Source of the DNA: Haloferula rosea
GTDB lineage: Bacteria > Verrucomicrobiota > Verrucomicrobiia > Verrucomicrobiales > Akkermansiaceae
Assembly (NCBI RefSeq): GCF_016595525.1
Contig: NZ_JAENII010000004.1
Coordinates: forward strand, 186,001 to 250,000
Direction of reading: 5' to 3'
DNA length: 64,000 nucleotides
Both the position numbers and the translations under genes were made by a program. Shown here in pieces: positions 1-9,714 of this stretch; the stretch's first letter is position 1, and the number at the start of each line of letters is the position of its first letter. A model generated the notes under the pieces. It was not told where the DNA came from. It saw only the letters and a program-made list of their open reading frames with translations, and did no database searches.

Positions 1-3000
1 CCCCGGTGACCGATACCAGGTCGCTCGCCGCGATGGCATCGAGCTCGAAGTCGAGCACTCCACTTCCCGCCGCTGCGCCAGAGAGGTCGAGGTCGCCGAG
101 GATGCTGAAGGTTCCGACTGAGGCGCCGGGGGCGATACCACCTGCCGAGTTGACGGTGACATTTGAGCTCACCGAGCCGTTGCCACCGAGGAGGCCTTCG
201 TTGACGATGGTGTCGCCACCGTAGGTATTGGCACCATTCAGGAACCAAGTTCCCGTTCCGCTCTTGGTGAGGACCGTGGTGCTCCAGTCTGCTCCGAAGC
301 TACCCAGATCATCGTCGATGACGCCCGTGCCTTCGCCTGTGAGGGTGAGTGAGCCACCGGTGTCGTTGGAGATGATGTTCTGGTTGGGAGCGGTCCCTGC
401 CAACTTGCGGTAGAAGCCTCCCGCGGCCACCTCGAGTGTCGCACCGCCGGCACCGATGCTGTAGGCTCGCAGGCCTTCATTGGCAGGACCAGCCCCGACA
501 AATCGAAGCGTGCCGCCATCCACCAGGACGGAGTAGTAATTGTTGCGCAGTTCGCTGAGGGCATTGCTCGCTCCGTAGTTGAATCGGTCGGTCTCGAACA
601 TACCGCCCTCTACGAAGACGTAAGTGGTGTCGGTGTTTCCGAAGAAGGCTCCGGTCGCATAGAGCTGGGAGGTGCCGTTCACCGTCACAACGCCATCGGT
701 GATCCGGGTCTGACCGGTGTAGTTGTGGGCGGTCTCCATCGAGATCGTCCCAGATCCCACCTTCCTCAGCCCGCCAGTGCCAGCGTTGGGATTCTGCAGG
801 TTGCCACTGATGATCAGGTCTGCGGTTTCGTCGCCGGTGACGTCGTCCACGATGAAGTCGCGCAGTCCATCCAGTCCGATGCCGAAGGTGAACGGCCCGA
901 TGGTGGAGGTTGCCGTGCCGTCCACGGTCACCACGCCACGAAGGAAGGTGTTCTCGTTGTTGAACGACCCCGCACTCGTCGCGGACCAGACGGAACCATT
1001 GCGAAGGGTGATGTCGGGCATGTGGGAGTGGTTGCCGTCGGTATGCGTCAGGGTACTGGCATCGATGAGGATGGCTGCATTCGTTCCACCGGCACTGATC
1101 GGATTCTCGCGGCGGATGGCGTTGGTATCGCCGATCTGGAGAAGCGATCCTCCTGACACATTGATGGGCGCGAGGTCGGACACGGCGTCTGCCTGAAGCG
1201 AGGACAGGGCGAGGGTGGAACCGTTGGTGACGTCGACGGATCCGGTGAAGGTGCTGGAGTTCAGCAAGGTCACGCTTCCGCCGCCATTGACGGCCATGCC
1301 GCCGATGCCGCCGATGGCATTGCCGTCGATCACGTAGTCATTCCCCACGGTATTGGTGAAGGTCATGCCACCGGGGACGACCGGGTCGCCATCGAGGTCG
1401 CTGACGGTGACGGTGCCCGCGCCGAGATCGCCGAAGGTGACGGTATCGAGGTTGTAGAAGATCTGGTTCACACCGTCCCAGTTCAGGTCAGGACCCGCGA
1501 CTTCCCAGAATACCGAGTCTCCGCCGGTCCAGTTGACGGCCCCTGGATTGAATGTGACTTCGAGGGTGCCGGCGTTGTCATTCCAAGTCCCGGCGCGATA
1601 GAGGTCGGGATCGAGAATGAGATTCGTCCCGGCGGTGCCGTTGAGCGTCGAGCCGTAGCTGACGACCGGATGTGGACCCGGGCTAGAGAGGCCGAGTGGA
1701 AGGCGGGCGCGGTTGTCAGTGCCGATCAGGGTGAGCGTGTCTGCTGTGAGCGCGCTGGTGGCGGGGTCAACGGTGAGCACGGGCACTCCAGAGGTGGAGT
1801 CCATGCTCAGCGTATCAAGGGTCTCGGTGTTTCCGGACGCATCGAGTTCTCCGCCTGTCATGGCCACGGTGGCCGTGGCCGGGAGGTTCTCGATCGGGGC
1901 GACGCTGTCGGTCAACAAGGCCAGGCGTCCGCCATTTACCGTCCAGGTTTCGGAAGCCGCCGTATTGTCACCGCCGAGGACAATGCTGCCATCGTTGAGG
2001 GTCGTGGTGCCGGTATGCGCGAGGCTGACGCCATCGCCTGAAGTGGCGTCGAGGGTGCCCGTGCCATCCTTGATCAGATTGCCGTCACCTTCGATCGGAT
2101 TGGTGAAGGTGAGGAGGGTCCCGGTGCCCGTCAGGGTGTTGTCGGTTCCCGCGGCCAGAGTCAGAGTCGAAGTTTCGGGGAAGAGGAAGACGTTGGCGTC
2201 ATTGGTTTCCAGTGTGCCGCCCGAGAGAAGAATGGGTGGGAGCCTGTCCTGTCCTGCGTTTGCCGCGGCAACACGGAAGGTCCCGTTGGCATTCACGGTG
2301 ATTCCTTCGGAGTTCCGCAGTGCCTGAGTGTCTCCTGCCAGTTCCACGGTGCCGTTGTTGATGGTGATGGCCCCGGCGTAGGGCATGTTGGCATCCGGAG
2401 CGGAGAGGGTGAGCGTGCCGGTGCCGTCCTTCGTCAGTCCTCCCGCTTCGGCGCCGAGCTCACCGGCGAAGTCGTAGTCCACCGTGTTGTTGTTGACGTT
2501 GATGGTGGAAGGAACCGGAAGCCCGGTGAGATTGACCGTCCCGGCAAACCCGGGGTCCACGGTGTCATCAAAGCTTGCCGAGTCGCCGTTGTAGAAGCGC
2601 TCGCTCACGACGCCGTCCGTCCAGTTGAAGCTGGTGTTGATGTCCCATGCTCCGTCCGGGCCGGCGAAGGTCAGGGCCTTGCGGTTCAGCTCGACCTCGA
2701 TGTTCATGGCGTTGTCGGTGAAGACGACGGGCCCACGGAAGTTGCCGATGTTGGCGACGGCCAGGTTGTCGGTGACGTCTCCCGGCGCGCCGTCATCGAT
2801 CAGGATGCCGGTGTAGTTGAAGAGGGAGATGGGTCCGGTGGTTTCGGGGAAACGGGAGAAGTCCACGGTGGTCACTCCGTTGAGTGCCAGGTCGGTCGTT
2901 GTGATGCCCGTTCCACCGTCAGCGAAGATCGTGGCGCCTCCGGTGGCACCGAGAGTGAACAGCCCGCTGACCGAGCCGTCTCCGGCGACCGCCCCGAGGT

Positions 3001-4936
3001 CGTCGACGAACAGGTCACCACCCAGCGTGCCGTTGTGAATGAGCAAGCCGCGGCTGACCTGGAGCTCTCCGGTGTAGCCGCTGCCATCTCCGGTGAAGGT
3101 CAGCGTCGAATCGATCGCGGCATTCACCGCATTGTTCAGCTCGAGGTTGCCGGAGCCGAGCAGGGTACCCGAGAACAGGGCCGAATTCGCTCCAGATCCG
3201 CCGATACGTGCTCCTGCAGCGTCCACGGTCACTGTTCCCGTGATGTCGTTGCCGGTGCTGAAGCGGATGGCACCGAAGGGTTCAGGTCCTTCTTCCCAAC
3301 CATTTCCAACAATGGTGAAGTCATTGGCGACCGTGCCCATCTGCAGCCATGCCTGACCACCATCCAGCACATTGACCGTTCCTGTTCCGAAAGAGGATGT
3401 CTCCGTGGCTACAGCCCGGATGTCGTCGAGGTTCGTGCCCCCGGTGTAGGTGTTCTCGCGCAGGAATTGGAGCTGGCTGAAGGCCGTGGGTGAGTTGCCG
3501 GTGACGTTGACCGTCAACGGCGTCGAGCCATCGAAGTCACTGAGAATAACCCCCATCTGGATGCCTCCTCCGACAGGATCCGGGTAGGCGAAGTTCAACG
3601 CGCCGCTTGAGGACGTGAGGAATCCAAGGTCTCCGTTCTCCGTTGAGGTCCATCCGCCGCTACCCACTTGGTTGAATGATCCGCTGACGACATCCAGCGT
3701 GGAGCCGTTGTCGATCCTCAGGCCGGTATCAAGCGATACCGAATTGACGGAGACCGTAGTTGCCGAGTCGATCCGAAGCAGGCCATCCACGGTGAAGAAG
3801 TCCGTGGAAGACCAGTTCGGGGAAGTGACGAAGATCTCTCCTCCGTTGGTGGTGAAGGACCCGGTGAAGGCGGTTCCATCTCCGCTCAGGGTCAGCCTTC
3901 CACTGCCGGTCTTGCTGATGGCATCGGCACCGGCGAAATCGTTCGCGAAGACGGCGAGATCGTTGTTCGAGATGCTTGTCGTGACCGACAGGGTGTCGGC
4001 CGCCGTTGCACTCCCGAAGATGTGACCGGGGCTGAGCACGGTGATGGTGTTCGCACTGACCGGAGCGGTGAGCGTGACCGCGCCGCCAGCACCATCGAAG
4101 ACTGCGTCCACCGTCCCGTCATTGGGGGCCCAGGTGGTGTTGGGCGATTCGGCGGTCGTGGTCTGCCAATGGGTCGCAGTCACGTCCCAGTCGCCTGCGC
4201 CGCCGTCATCATCGTCGGCAGGATCCCACTCGAGCACGGGATTCAGGTCGGGGCCTTCCGCGAGGAGGGTGTTCAGATCGACGGTGGCATCATCGTAGAT
4301 CTGCACATTCGCCAGATCCATTTCGGCAAGCGAGTCCCTGTTGCGGTTGACGCCGAGCCGCATGGCCTGGAGGCCGCCGAGGTTGAGGGCATCATCGCCG
4401 ATGAAGTTCACCGATCCGGCTCCGATCGGCGTCACGTAGAGTTTTGACTGATTGCCTCCGCCACCTTTGCGGAGAACGATGTGGTACCAGGTGTCCACCG
4501 CATTACCGAGGGTGGAACCCGAGATATTGACGCCGGGGTCGGACAGGGCGCGCACCGTGTCGCCATTGAGGTCGATCTGGTAGTCAAAGCTTCCGGGCTC
4601 CACATTCGTGTAGAGTCCTTGGAAAAACCCTTGGTTCCATGAAGGAAGCCGGACCCAGAAGGAAATCGTAAAGGCGCCGGCACCCCCGCCACCGGTCCAT
4701 TCGAGCCATGCGCGGTTGGGCGCTTCGGTTCCCGGAAACTTCGCGAATCCCGCGGGGTGGTAGCGCACCTCGCCACTGCCTTCGAAGACTTCGGTCAGGT
4801 TCCGGCCATTGGTTGATTCGTCGGTCAGGAAGTCACCATCCTTGCCATGGAATTTGGCGAAAAGGCCGGCGGAGACGGGTTGAGTGGCCGCCAGAACGGT
4901 GGCCACCACGATGAGGGATCGTTGATGGGTTTTCAT
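1..4936 (-). CDS. Giant secreted autotransporter-associated beta-strand repeat protein with N-terminal LamG-like domain (3' end outside window)
   Basis: An open minus-strand frame runs from ATG at 4936 off the left edge, about 1645 codons with no stop. The N-terminus (MKTHQRSLIVVATVLAATQPVSA) is a signal peptide. Residues ~25-230 look like a LamG/concanavalin-fold domain (FTISFWVRLP, then DTWYHIVLRK). After that come many imperfect Gly/Thr/Asn-rich repeats with phrases such as LTKDGTGTLTLSA, KTGSGRLTLSGDG and NTYGGDTIVNEGLL, the hallmark of the autotransporter-associated beta-strand family (PF12951/TIGR02601). Such proteins form long parallel beta-helices at or outside the outer membrane and are abundant in Verrucomicrobia. 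The sorting signal (PEP-CTERM or autotransporter barrel) would lie to the left and cannot be seen. Substrate or partner is unknown. The many small plus-strand frames here are shadows. Confidence 0.9.
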   Translation of the reverse strand, partial: MKTHQRSLIVVATVLAATQPVSAGLFAKFHGKDGDFLTDESTNGRNLTEVFEGSGEVRYHPAGFAKFPGTEAPNRAWLEWTGGGGAGAFTISFWVRLPSWNQGFFQGLYTNVEPGSFDYQIDLNGDTVRALSDPGVNISGSTLGNAVDTWYHIVLRKGGGGNQSKLYVTPIGAGSVNFIGDDALNLGGLQAMRLGVNRNRDSLAEMDLANVQIYDDATVDLNTLLAEGPDLNPVLEWDPADDDDGGAGDWDVTATHWQTTTAESPNTTWAPNDGTVDAVFDGAGGAVTLTAPVSANTITVLSPGHIFGSATAADTLSVTTSISNNDLAVFANDFAGADAISKTGSGRLTLSGDGTAFTGSFTTNGGEIFVTSPNWSSTDFFTVDGLLRIDSATTVSVNSVSLDTGLRIDNGSTLDVVSGSFNQVGSGGWTSTENGDLGFLTSSSGALNFAYPDPVGGGIQMGVILSDFDGSTPLTVNVTGNSPTAFSQLQFLRENTYTGGTNLDDIRAVATETSSFGTGTVNVLDGGQAWLQMGTVANDFTIVGNGWEEGPEPFGAIRFSTGNDITGTVTVDAAGARIGGSGANSALFSGTLLGSGNLELNNAVNAAIDSTLTFTGDGSGYTGELQVSRGLLIHNGTLGGDLFVDDLGAVAGDGSVSGLFTLGATGGATIFADGGTGITTTDLALNGVTTVDFSRFPETTGPISLFNYTGILIDDGAPGDVTDNLAVANIGNFRGPVVFTDNAMNIEVELNRKALTFAGPDGAWDINTSFNWTDGVVSERFYNGDSASFDDTVDPGFAGTVNLTGLPVPSTINVNNNTVDYDFAGELGAEAGGLTKDGTGTLTLSAPDANMPYAGAITINNGTVELAGDTQALRNSEGITVNANGTFRVAAANAGQDRLPPILLSGGTLETNDANVFLFPETSTLTLAAGTDNTLTGTGTLLTFTNPIEGDGNLIKDGTGTLDATSGDGVSLAHTGTTTLNDGSIVLGGDNTAASETWTVNGGRLALLTDSVAPIENLPATATVAMTGGELDASGNTETLDTLSMDSTSGVPVLTVDPATSALTADTLTLIGTDNRARLPLGLSSPGPHPVVSYGSTLNGTAGTNLILDPDLYRAGTWNDNAGTLEVTFNPGAVNWTGGDSVFWEVAGPDLNWDGVNQIFYNLDTVTFGDLGAGTVTVSDLDGDPVVPGGMTFTNTVGNDYVIDGNAIGGIGGMAVNGGGSVTLLNSSTFTGSVDVTNGSTLALSSLQADAVSDLAPINVSGGSLLQIGDTNAIRRENPISAGGTNAAILIDASTLTHTDGNHSHMPDITLRNGSVWSATSAGSFNNENTFLRGVVTVDGTATSTIGPFTFGIGLDGLRDFIVDDVTGDETADLIISGNLQNPNAGTGGLRKVGSGTISMETAHNYTGQTRITDGVVTVNGTSQLYATGAFFGNTDTTYVFVEGGMFETDRFNYGASNALSELRNNYYSVLVDGGTLRFVGAGPANEGLRAYSIGAGGATLEVAAGGFYRKLAGTAPNQNIISNDTGGSLTLTGEGTGVIDDDLGSFGADWSTTVLTKSGTGTWFLNGANTYGGDTIVNEGLLGGNGSVSSNVTVNSAGGIAPGASVGTFSILGDLDLSGAAAGSGVLDFELDAIAASDLVSVTG

Positions 4937-5013
4937 GGGTCTTACCCATCATGAAACGACCGAAATCGTGCTTGATCAAGCTGGATTTTCCGGGCGGCGG
5001 ACGCTCGGAACGA

Positions 5014-6096
5014 TCAACCTTTCACCGGGGCCTCGATGATGCCTTCCTCGGTCTCCTGCTTGAGGCGGAGTTGACCGCAGGCGGCATCGATGTCGTGGCC
5101 CTTCTCCAGACGCAGGGTGGCGGATACGCCGGCGTTCTTGAGCACGTCGCGGAAGGCCCGGCACTGGTCTTCGGACGGGCGCACCCAGTCGAGGCCGTCG
5201 ACGGTGTTGTAGGGGATCAGGTTCACCTTGGCCTTCAGCTTCTGCGCGTGGCTGGCGAGGATGCGGGCCTGCTCGAGGTCGTCGTTGATGTCCTCGATGA
5301 GGATGTATTCCAGAGTCAGGTGCTGCTTCTTACGAGAGTTCCAGTAGTTCAGCGCCTCGAAGAGCTTTTCGGTGTTCCACTTCCGGTTGACCGGCATGAT
5401 CTTGTCGCGCACTTCGTCGGTGGCGCCGTGCAGTGAGATGGCCAGCCGGATTTGCTGCGGGTGCTCAGCAAGCTTCTGGATCTGGGGCACCAGTCCGGAG
5501 GTGGAGATGGTCAGGTGGCGGGCTCCGAGATGCAGGCCCCATGGGGCGGTGATGATCTCGATGGCGGCCATCAACCGGTCGAAGTTGGCGAAGGGCTCGC
5601 CCATGCCCATGAAGACGAGGTTGTCGACACGCTCGCCGGAGAGGCGCTCGGCCATCAGGACCTGGCCGGCGATTTCGGAGGGCTCGAGGTTGCGGGAGAA
5701 TCCGGCGAGGCCGGAGGCGCAGAACTTGCAGCCATAGGCGCAGCCCACCTGGGAGGACACGCAGAGCGTCCGTCGGTCGGACTTCTCACCGTAGAGCGCC
5801 GGGTTGGCGGGGATGAGGACGGACTCGACGTAGCGGCCGTCGTGGAGCTTGAAGAGGAACTTGCGGGTGGTGTCGGCGCTTCCCTGGGTGGTGCTGTGCT
5901 CGAGGGCGTCCAGACGGTGGGTCTCGGCGAGCTTGTCGCGCAAGGCCGCGGGAAGGTTGGTCATTTCCTCGATGCTTGTGACCTTCTTCTTCCAGATCCA
6001 GTCGAGCACCTGGGTGACGCGGAACTTCGGCTGTCCCCACTCGTCCATGAGGGTGGCGAGTTGGTCGTGGTTGAGTCCGGTCAGCGCAGCTTGCAT
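5014..6096 (-). CDS. rlmN: Dual-specificity 23S rRNA/tRNA adenine C2-methyltransferase RlmN (radical SAM)
   Basis: Product of 360 residues, normal RlmN length. The radical-SAM cluster motif CX3CX2C is at C119, C123 and C126 (GCAYGCKFC). The two methyl-transfer cysteines are present: C112 (RTLCVSSQVG) and C340 (DIDAACGQL). The 112-to-119 spacing is the same as in E. coli (C118 to C125). MGMGEPFAN and AISLHGATDEVR are also typical of the family. By family knowledge it methylates A2503 of 23S rRNA and A37 of some tRNAs in the cytoplasm, influencing translational fidelity. It stands alone between a surface protein and a divergent glycosidase, so no operon context is evident. The N-terminus starts directly with the accessory domain; no longer start is needed. 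Confidence 0.96.
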   Translation of the reverse strand: MQAALTGLNHDQLATLMDEWGQPKFRVTQVLDWIWKKKVTSIEEMTNLPAALRDKLAETHRLDALEHSTTQGSADTTRKFLFKLHDGRYVESVLIPANPALYGEKSDRRTLCVSSQVGCAYGCKFCASGLAGFSRNLEPSEIAGQVLMAERLSGERVDNLVFMGMGEPFANFDRLMAAIEIITAPWGLHLGARHLTISTSGLVPQIQKLAEHPQQIRLAISLHGATDEVRDKIMPVNRKWNTEKLFEALNYWNSRKKQHLTLEYILIEDINDDLEQARILASHAQKLKAKVNLIPYNTVDGLDWVRPSEDQCRAFRDVLKNAGVSATLRLEKGHDIDAACGQLRLKQETEEGIIEAPVKG

Positions 6097-6214
6097 CGGG
6101 GGGACGCTCGGATTTCCCGCGCGTCACTGCAAGTGCGGGGATCGGATTGATTCTGCGGTCCGTGGCATTTTTGCGGTCGTCTTGGCCGGACGGTTTGCCC
6201 ATGGTCCGGCCGTG

Positions 6215-8875
6215 ATGAAGACACTCTGGATGCTCCTGCCTGCCTTGGTTTCCCTGAAGTCCTCAGCAGATGAAAGGCCGCTGGTTTTGCGCTTTGACGA
6301 GCCGTCGGCCCATTGGGAGCGCCATGGATTGCCGATCGGCAACGGGGCCCTCGGGGCGGTGCTGATGGGAGGGGTTCCAACGGCGGAGATGCAGTTCAAT
6401 GTGGATTCCCTGTGGACGGGCGACGAGAACCCGGGCGGCAGCTACGATCTGGGTGACCAGGCGCGGCCGAACACCTTCGGGACGTATCAGAATTTCGGCT
6501 CGGTGATTTTCGAGCAGGCGGGTGGCGACAAGGCGGTGACCGTTCGTTCCCAGAATGGACCGGGAACGTCGAACGCGCCGGACCAATCGGTGGCCCAGAG
6601 TGTGGATGGCGATCCCCGGACGAAGTGGTGTGTGATTCATCATGACCAGCCGCTCGTCTGGGTGGCGGACCTTGGAGAGGCGAAGGAACTGAGCGGGTAT
6701 GCATTCGTGAGTGGCAACGACATGCCGAAGCGGGATCCGGCGGCGTGGACGGTGGCCGGTTCAGATGATGGCAAGGTTTGGAGAACGCTCGATGAGCAGC
6801 GTGAGGTGGCACCGATTGATGGACGGGGGAAGTCAGCGACCTACGGCATCAGCAAGCCGGCATCCCATCGCTACGTGCGTTTCAGCTTCACTCCGCGGAA
6901 AAACACGACCCATTTCCAGGTCGCTGAGATCCAGTTGAAGGGGATCCCTCTCGCAGCTCGGTCCGCCGTGCCGGAGAACTACCGTCGTCAGCTCGACCTC
7001 CGCCTCGCGCGCCACACGACCCAATGGTCTGAGGGTGGTGTGACCTTCACCCGTGAAGCGATCGCTTCCCATCCGGCGGGAGTCGTCGCATGGCGCCTCG
7101 GAGCGGACCAAGCGGGCAAGCTCACCGGCAATCTTCGTTTCAAGGGAGCGCACCCTCAATGGGAGAAGAGCGAGTCGACTCGGGATGGCCTGAAGCTCAT
7201 CGGCACCTTGCCCAACGGTCTGCGCTACGCGGCGCGGCTGCAGGTGATTGCCAAGGGTGGAACTTCGACCTCCAAGGACGGTCGTTTCTCGATCGAGGGA
7301 TGCGATGAGGTGCTGGTGCTGCTCGCGGCAGATACGAACTACGTGATGGACCGCAAGGCGGGTTGGATGAAGGGCGACCCGATGAAAGTGGTGGACGAGC
7401 GTCTGGCCAAGGCCTCGGCGCAGTCGTGGGAGCAATTGCGTGCGGAGCATGAGGCTGACCACCGTCGTTTGTTCGACCGGGTGAGCCTCGATTTGGGGGC
7501 GAGTGCGCCTGAGGTGGCCGGCAAGCCGATCAATCTGAGGATCAAGGCCTACCGTGACCAGGCCCGCGACCTGCCGCGGCCCTGTCTCGACCCGGAGCTT
7601 GAGGCCATGCTGTTTCAATACGGGCGCTACCTGCTGATCGGTAGTTCCCGCCGGGGAACCCTGCCCGCCAACCTGCAGGGGATCTGGTGCAACAGCAACA
7701 AGCCGGCCTGGGCGAGCGACTACCACTCGAACATCAACCTGCAGATGAACTATTGGCTCGCGGAAACCGCCAACCTCCCTGAGCTGGCCGATCCGCTCTT
7801 CGACCTGCTCACCGCCGGTGCACCGGTCTATCGGGAACACACGGCTCTTGAGTATGGGGCGGACACCGAGGGTTTCGTCACGCGCATGAGCATCAATCCG
7901 TTCGGCGGCACGGGCTGGAATTGGAATATCGAGGGCACCGCTTGGCTTTCGCAGCACTTCTGGGAACACTACCAGTTCTCGCTCGATGAGGATTTCCTCA
8001 AGGAGACCGCGTGGCCGTGGATGCGGGATGTCAGCCTGTTCTGGCTGGGTCGACTCAAGGAGCTTCCTGACGGCCAGTTGGTCGTGCCGAATGCATGGTC
8101 CCACGAACACGGACCGCACGAGGATGGCACCGCCCATGCCCAGCAGCTCATGTGGGACTTGTTTTCCAGCACCCTGTCTGCCGCTGAAATCCTGGAACTC
8201 GACCCAGCTCTGCAGGCCCGCCTGCGCGAGACCCTCGACAAACTCTACGGCCCGAAGATCGGGAGCTGGGGGCAGCTGATGGAGTGGATGGAAGAGAAAC
8301 CGGAGCTGGAAAAAGGGAACCACCGCCACACCAGCCACCTTTTCGCCGTGCATCCGGGCAACCAGATCACCCTGCAGGATCACCCCGAGTTGGCAGAGGC
8401 CGCCCGCGTCTCGCTGACCAAGCGGGGCGAAGTCGGTGACAGCCGCCGCTCGTGGACCTGGGCCTGGCGCACCGCGCTGTGGTCGCGGCTTGGTCAGCCG
8501 GACCGCGCCCATGGTTGTGTCGCCGGGTTGCTTGCCTACAACACCCTCGACAACCTTTGGACAACCCACCCGCCTTTCCAGATCGACGGCAACTTCGGCA
8601 TCACCGCGGGAATGATCGAAATGCTGCTCCAGAGTCACGCCGGGGTCATTTCGCTCCTGCCGGCGCTGCCGGAAGCCTACCCAGCAGGATCCGCGAAGGG
8701 CCTGCGGGCACGAGGAGACGTGGTGGTGAATCTCGATTGGGAGGCGGGCACGCTGAAGTCCGCTTCACTGACGAGTTCCGTGTCCCAAACCGTCCGAATC
8801 CAGCTGCCCGGAGAAGCTGAAGTGAGAAAAGTTGAGCTGATCGCGGGGCAGCCCCATACCGTCGGCAGGCCCTGA
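6215..8875 (+). CDS. GH95-family alpha-L-fucosidase with inserted F5/8 type C domain
   Basis: ATG at 6215 gives 886 residues with a signal peptide (MKTLWMLLPALVSLKSSA). The frame is open upstream to 5849, but that overlaps rlmN and lacks an export signal. GH95 landmarks: GLPIGNGALGAVLMGG and NVDSLWTGDE near the N-terminus, NINLQMNYW (the two Asn that help catalysis), SHEHGP with the acidic residue, and FQIDGNFG with the aspartate. Residues ~110-245 interrupt the N-terminal beta domain with an F5/8C-like carbohydrate-binding segment (VDGDPRTKWCV, HRYVRFSF, FQVAEIQLKGIP). The family mostly hydrolyses alpha-1,2-L-fucosides, and some members act on L-galactosides. A periplasmic or secreted role in degrading fucose-rich polysaccharide or mucin is inferred, fitting the sulfatases elsewhere in the window. 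Confidence 0.9.
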   Translation: MKTLWMLLPALVSLKSSADERPLVLRFDEPSAHWERHGLPIGNGALGAVLMGGVPTAEMQFNVDSLWTGDENPGGSYDLGDQARPNTFGTYQNFGSVIFEQAGGDKAVTVRSQNGPGTSNAPDQSVAQSVDGDPRTKWCVIHHDQPLVWVADLGEAKELSGYAFVSGNDMPKRDPAAWTVAGSDDGKVWRTLDEQREVAPIDGRGKSATYGISKPASHRYVRFSFTPRKNTTHFQVAEIQLKGIPLAARSAVPENYRRQLDLRLARHTTQWSEGGVTFTREAIASHPAGVVAWRLGADQAGKLTGNLRFKGAHPQWEKSESTRDGLKLIGTLPNGLRYAARLQVIAKGGTSTSKDGRFSIEGCDEVLVLLAADTNYVMDRKAGWMKGDPMKVVDERLAKASAQSWEQLRAEHEADHRRLFDRVSLDLGASAPEVAGKPINLRIKAYRDQARDLPRPCLDPELEAMLFQYGRYLLIGSSRRGTLPANLQGIWCNSNKPAWASDYHSNINLQMNYWLAETANLPELADPLFDLLTAGAPVYREHTALEYGADTEGFVTRMSINPFGGTGWNWNIEGTAWLSQHFWEHYQFSLDEDFLKETAWPWMRDVSLFWLGRLKELPDGQLVVPNAWSHEHGPHEDGTAHAQQLMWDLFSSTLSAAEILELDPALQARLRETLDKLYGPKIGSWGQLMEWMEEKPELEKGNHRHTSHLFAVHPGNQITLQDHPELAEAARVSLTKRGEVGDSRRSWTWAWRTALWSRLGQPDRAHGCVAGLLAYNTLDNLWTTHPPFQIDGNFGITAGMIEMLLQSHAGVISLLPALPEAYPAGSAKGLRARGDVVVNLDWEAGTLKSASLTSSVSQTVRIQLPGEAEVRKVELIAGQPHTVGRP

Positions 8876-8889
8876 AGGGCCTTGGTTTT
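8867..8889 (+). terminator. Probable intrinsic terminator of the GH95 gene
   Basis: A 7-bp inverted repeat AGGCCCT / AGGGCCT, with the TGA stop codon in its loop, is followed by TGGTTTT. A stem overlapping the stop codon is unusual but workable. A second small hairpin (GACCT-TAAA-AGGTC, 8976-8989) lies in the leader of the next gene. Confidence 0.5.
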
Positions 8890-9020
8890 CCGCTGTTTTG
8901 CAACGGCCAGGCGACCTAACACGCCAAATTTTGGTTTGCCGGACGACAGCTTGATCCGTAAAACAACCGTCGCGCGACCTTAAAAGGTCCTGATTATTAA
9001 GGATTCCTAACGATCTGCAT

Positions 9021-9680
9021 ATGCTCTTCCGTTTCTTTTCCCCCGCCCTTGTCGCCATGCTTCTCGCCAGTTGTGGGAATGATGTGGCGGTGGTTTCCAA
9101 AGAGCGCGCCATGCGTGGCGGCGCTTCCACAGGCACCACCGGTAACCACTACACCGCTCGAGGCCCCTACACGACCGCTCATCCTTCACCGAGTGTGATC
9201 GCCGCCGGTCACCAGAAGCGGAAGGACAAGCACGGCATGCCCTACTACTCGAACGAGCGAGTCCGGCACGTGCGCACCACGGCCTACACCTGCAGCGAGT
9301 CCGACCACCTTGAGTACGGTTCGATGAATGCCGCAGGCACCCCTCTCCGCTACTCCAGCAACGTCATCAGCGCTGCGGCGGATTGGTCGGTGTATCCGAT
9401 CGGCACCACCTTCCGCATCAAGGGCATGAAGCCACTGTTCGTGGTCGATGATTACGGTTCGGCTCTGGTCGGCACCAATACGATCGACATTTACACACCG
9501 AGCAAGTCGCACATGCGTGCTTGGGGTCGCCGCAACGTGGAGATTTCCGTCGTCCGCTGGGGAAGCTATGCCCGCAGTGCAGAGCTGCTCTCGGGCCGCA
9601 CCGGACACAGCCATTGCCGTCAGATGTACACGAGCATCAAGCGCAAGGTGAACAGTGGTCAGGCCACGGTGATGCGCTGA
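9021..9680 (+). CDS. 3D-domain lipoprotein (putative peptidoglycan-active, MltA/YabE-type fold)
   Basis: 219 residues. The start gives a lipoprotein-type signal (MLFRFFSPALVAMLLASC), so it is probably outer-membrane anchored. The C-terminal half matches the 3D domain (PF06725): RHVRTTAYTCSE, then SAAADWSVYPIGTTFRIKG, FVVDDYGSALVG, TIDIYTPS, and WGRRNVEISVVRWG. The conserved aspartates in VVDDYG and TIDIY define the family. In MltA and Sps/RpfB-like proteins this double-psi barrel forms the lytic transglycosylase site. No companion catalytic domain is present, so the exact reaction is inferred. Residues ~20-85 are low-complexity and probably a linker. The next gene (nth) begins 35 nt downstream on the same strand. 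Confidence 0.8.
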   Translation: MLFRFFSPALVAMLLASCGNDVAVVSKERAMRGGASTGTTGNHYTARGPYTTAHPSPSVIAAGHQKRKDKHGMPYYSNERVRHVRTTAYTCSESDHLEYGSMNAAGTPLRYSSNVISAAADWSVYPIGTTFRIKGMKPLFVVDDYGSALVGTNTIDIYTPSKSHMRAWGRRNVEISVVRWGSYARSAELLSGRTGHSHCRQMYTSIKRKVNSGQATVMR

Positions 9681-9714
9681 TGCGCCTCCGTCCGATTTCA
9701 CTCTCTCCCTTCGC

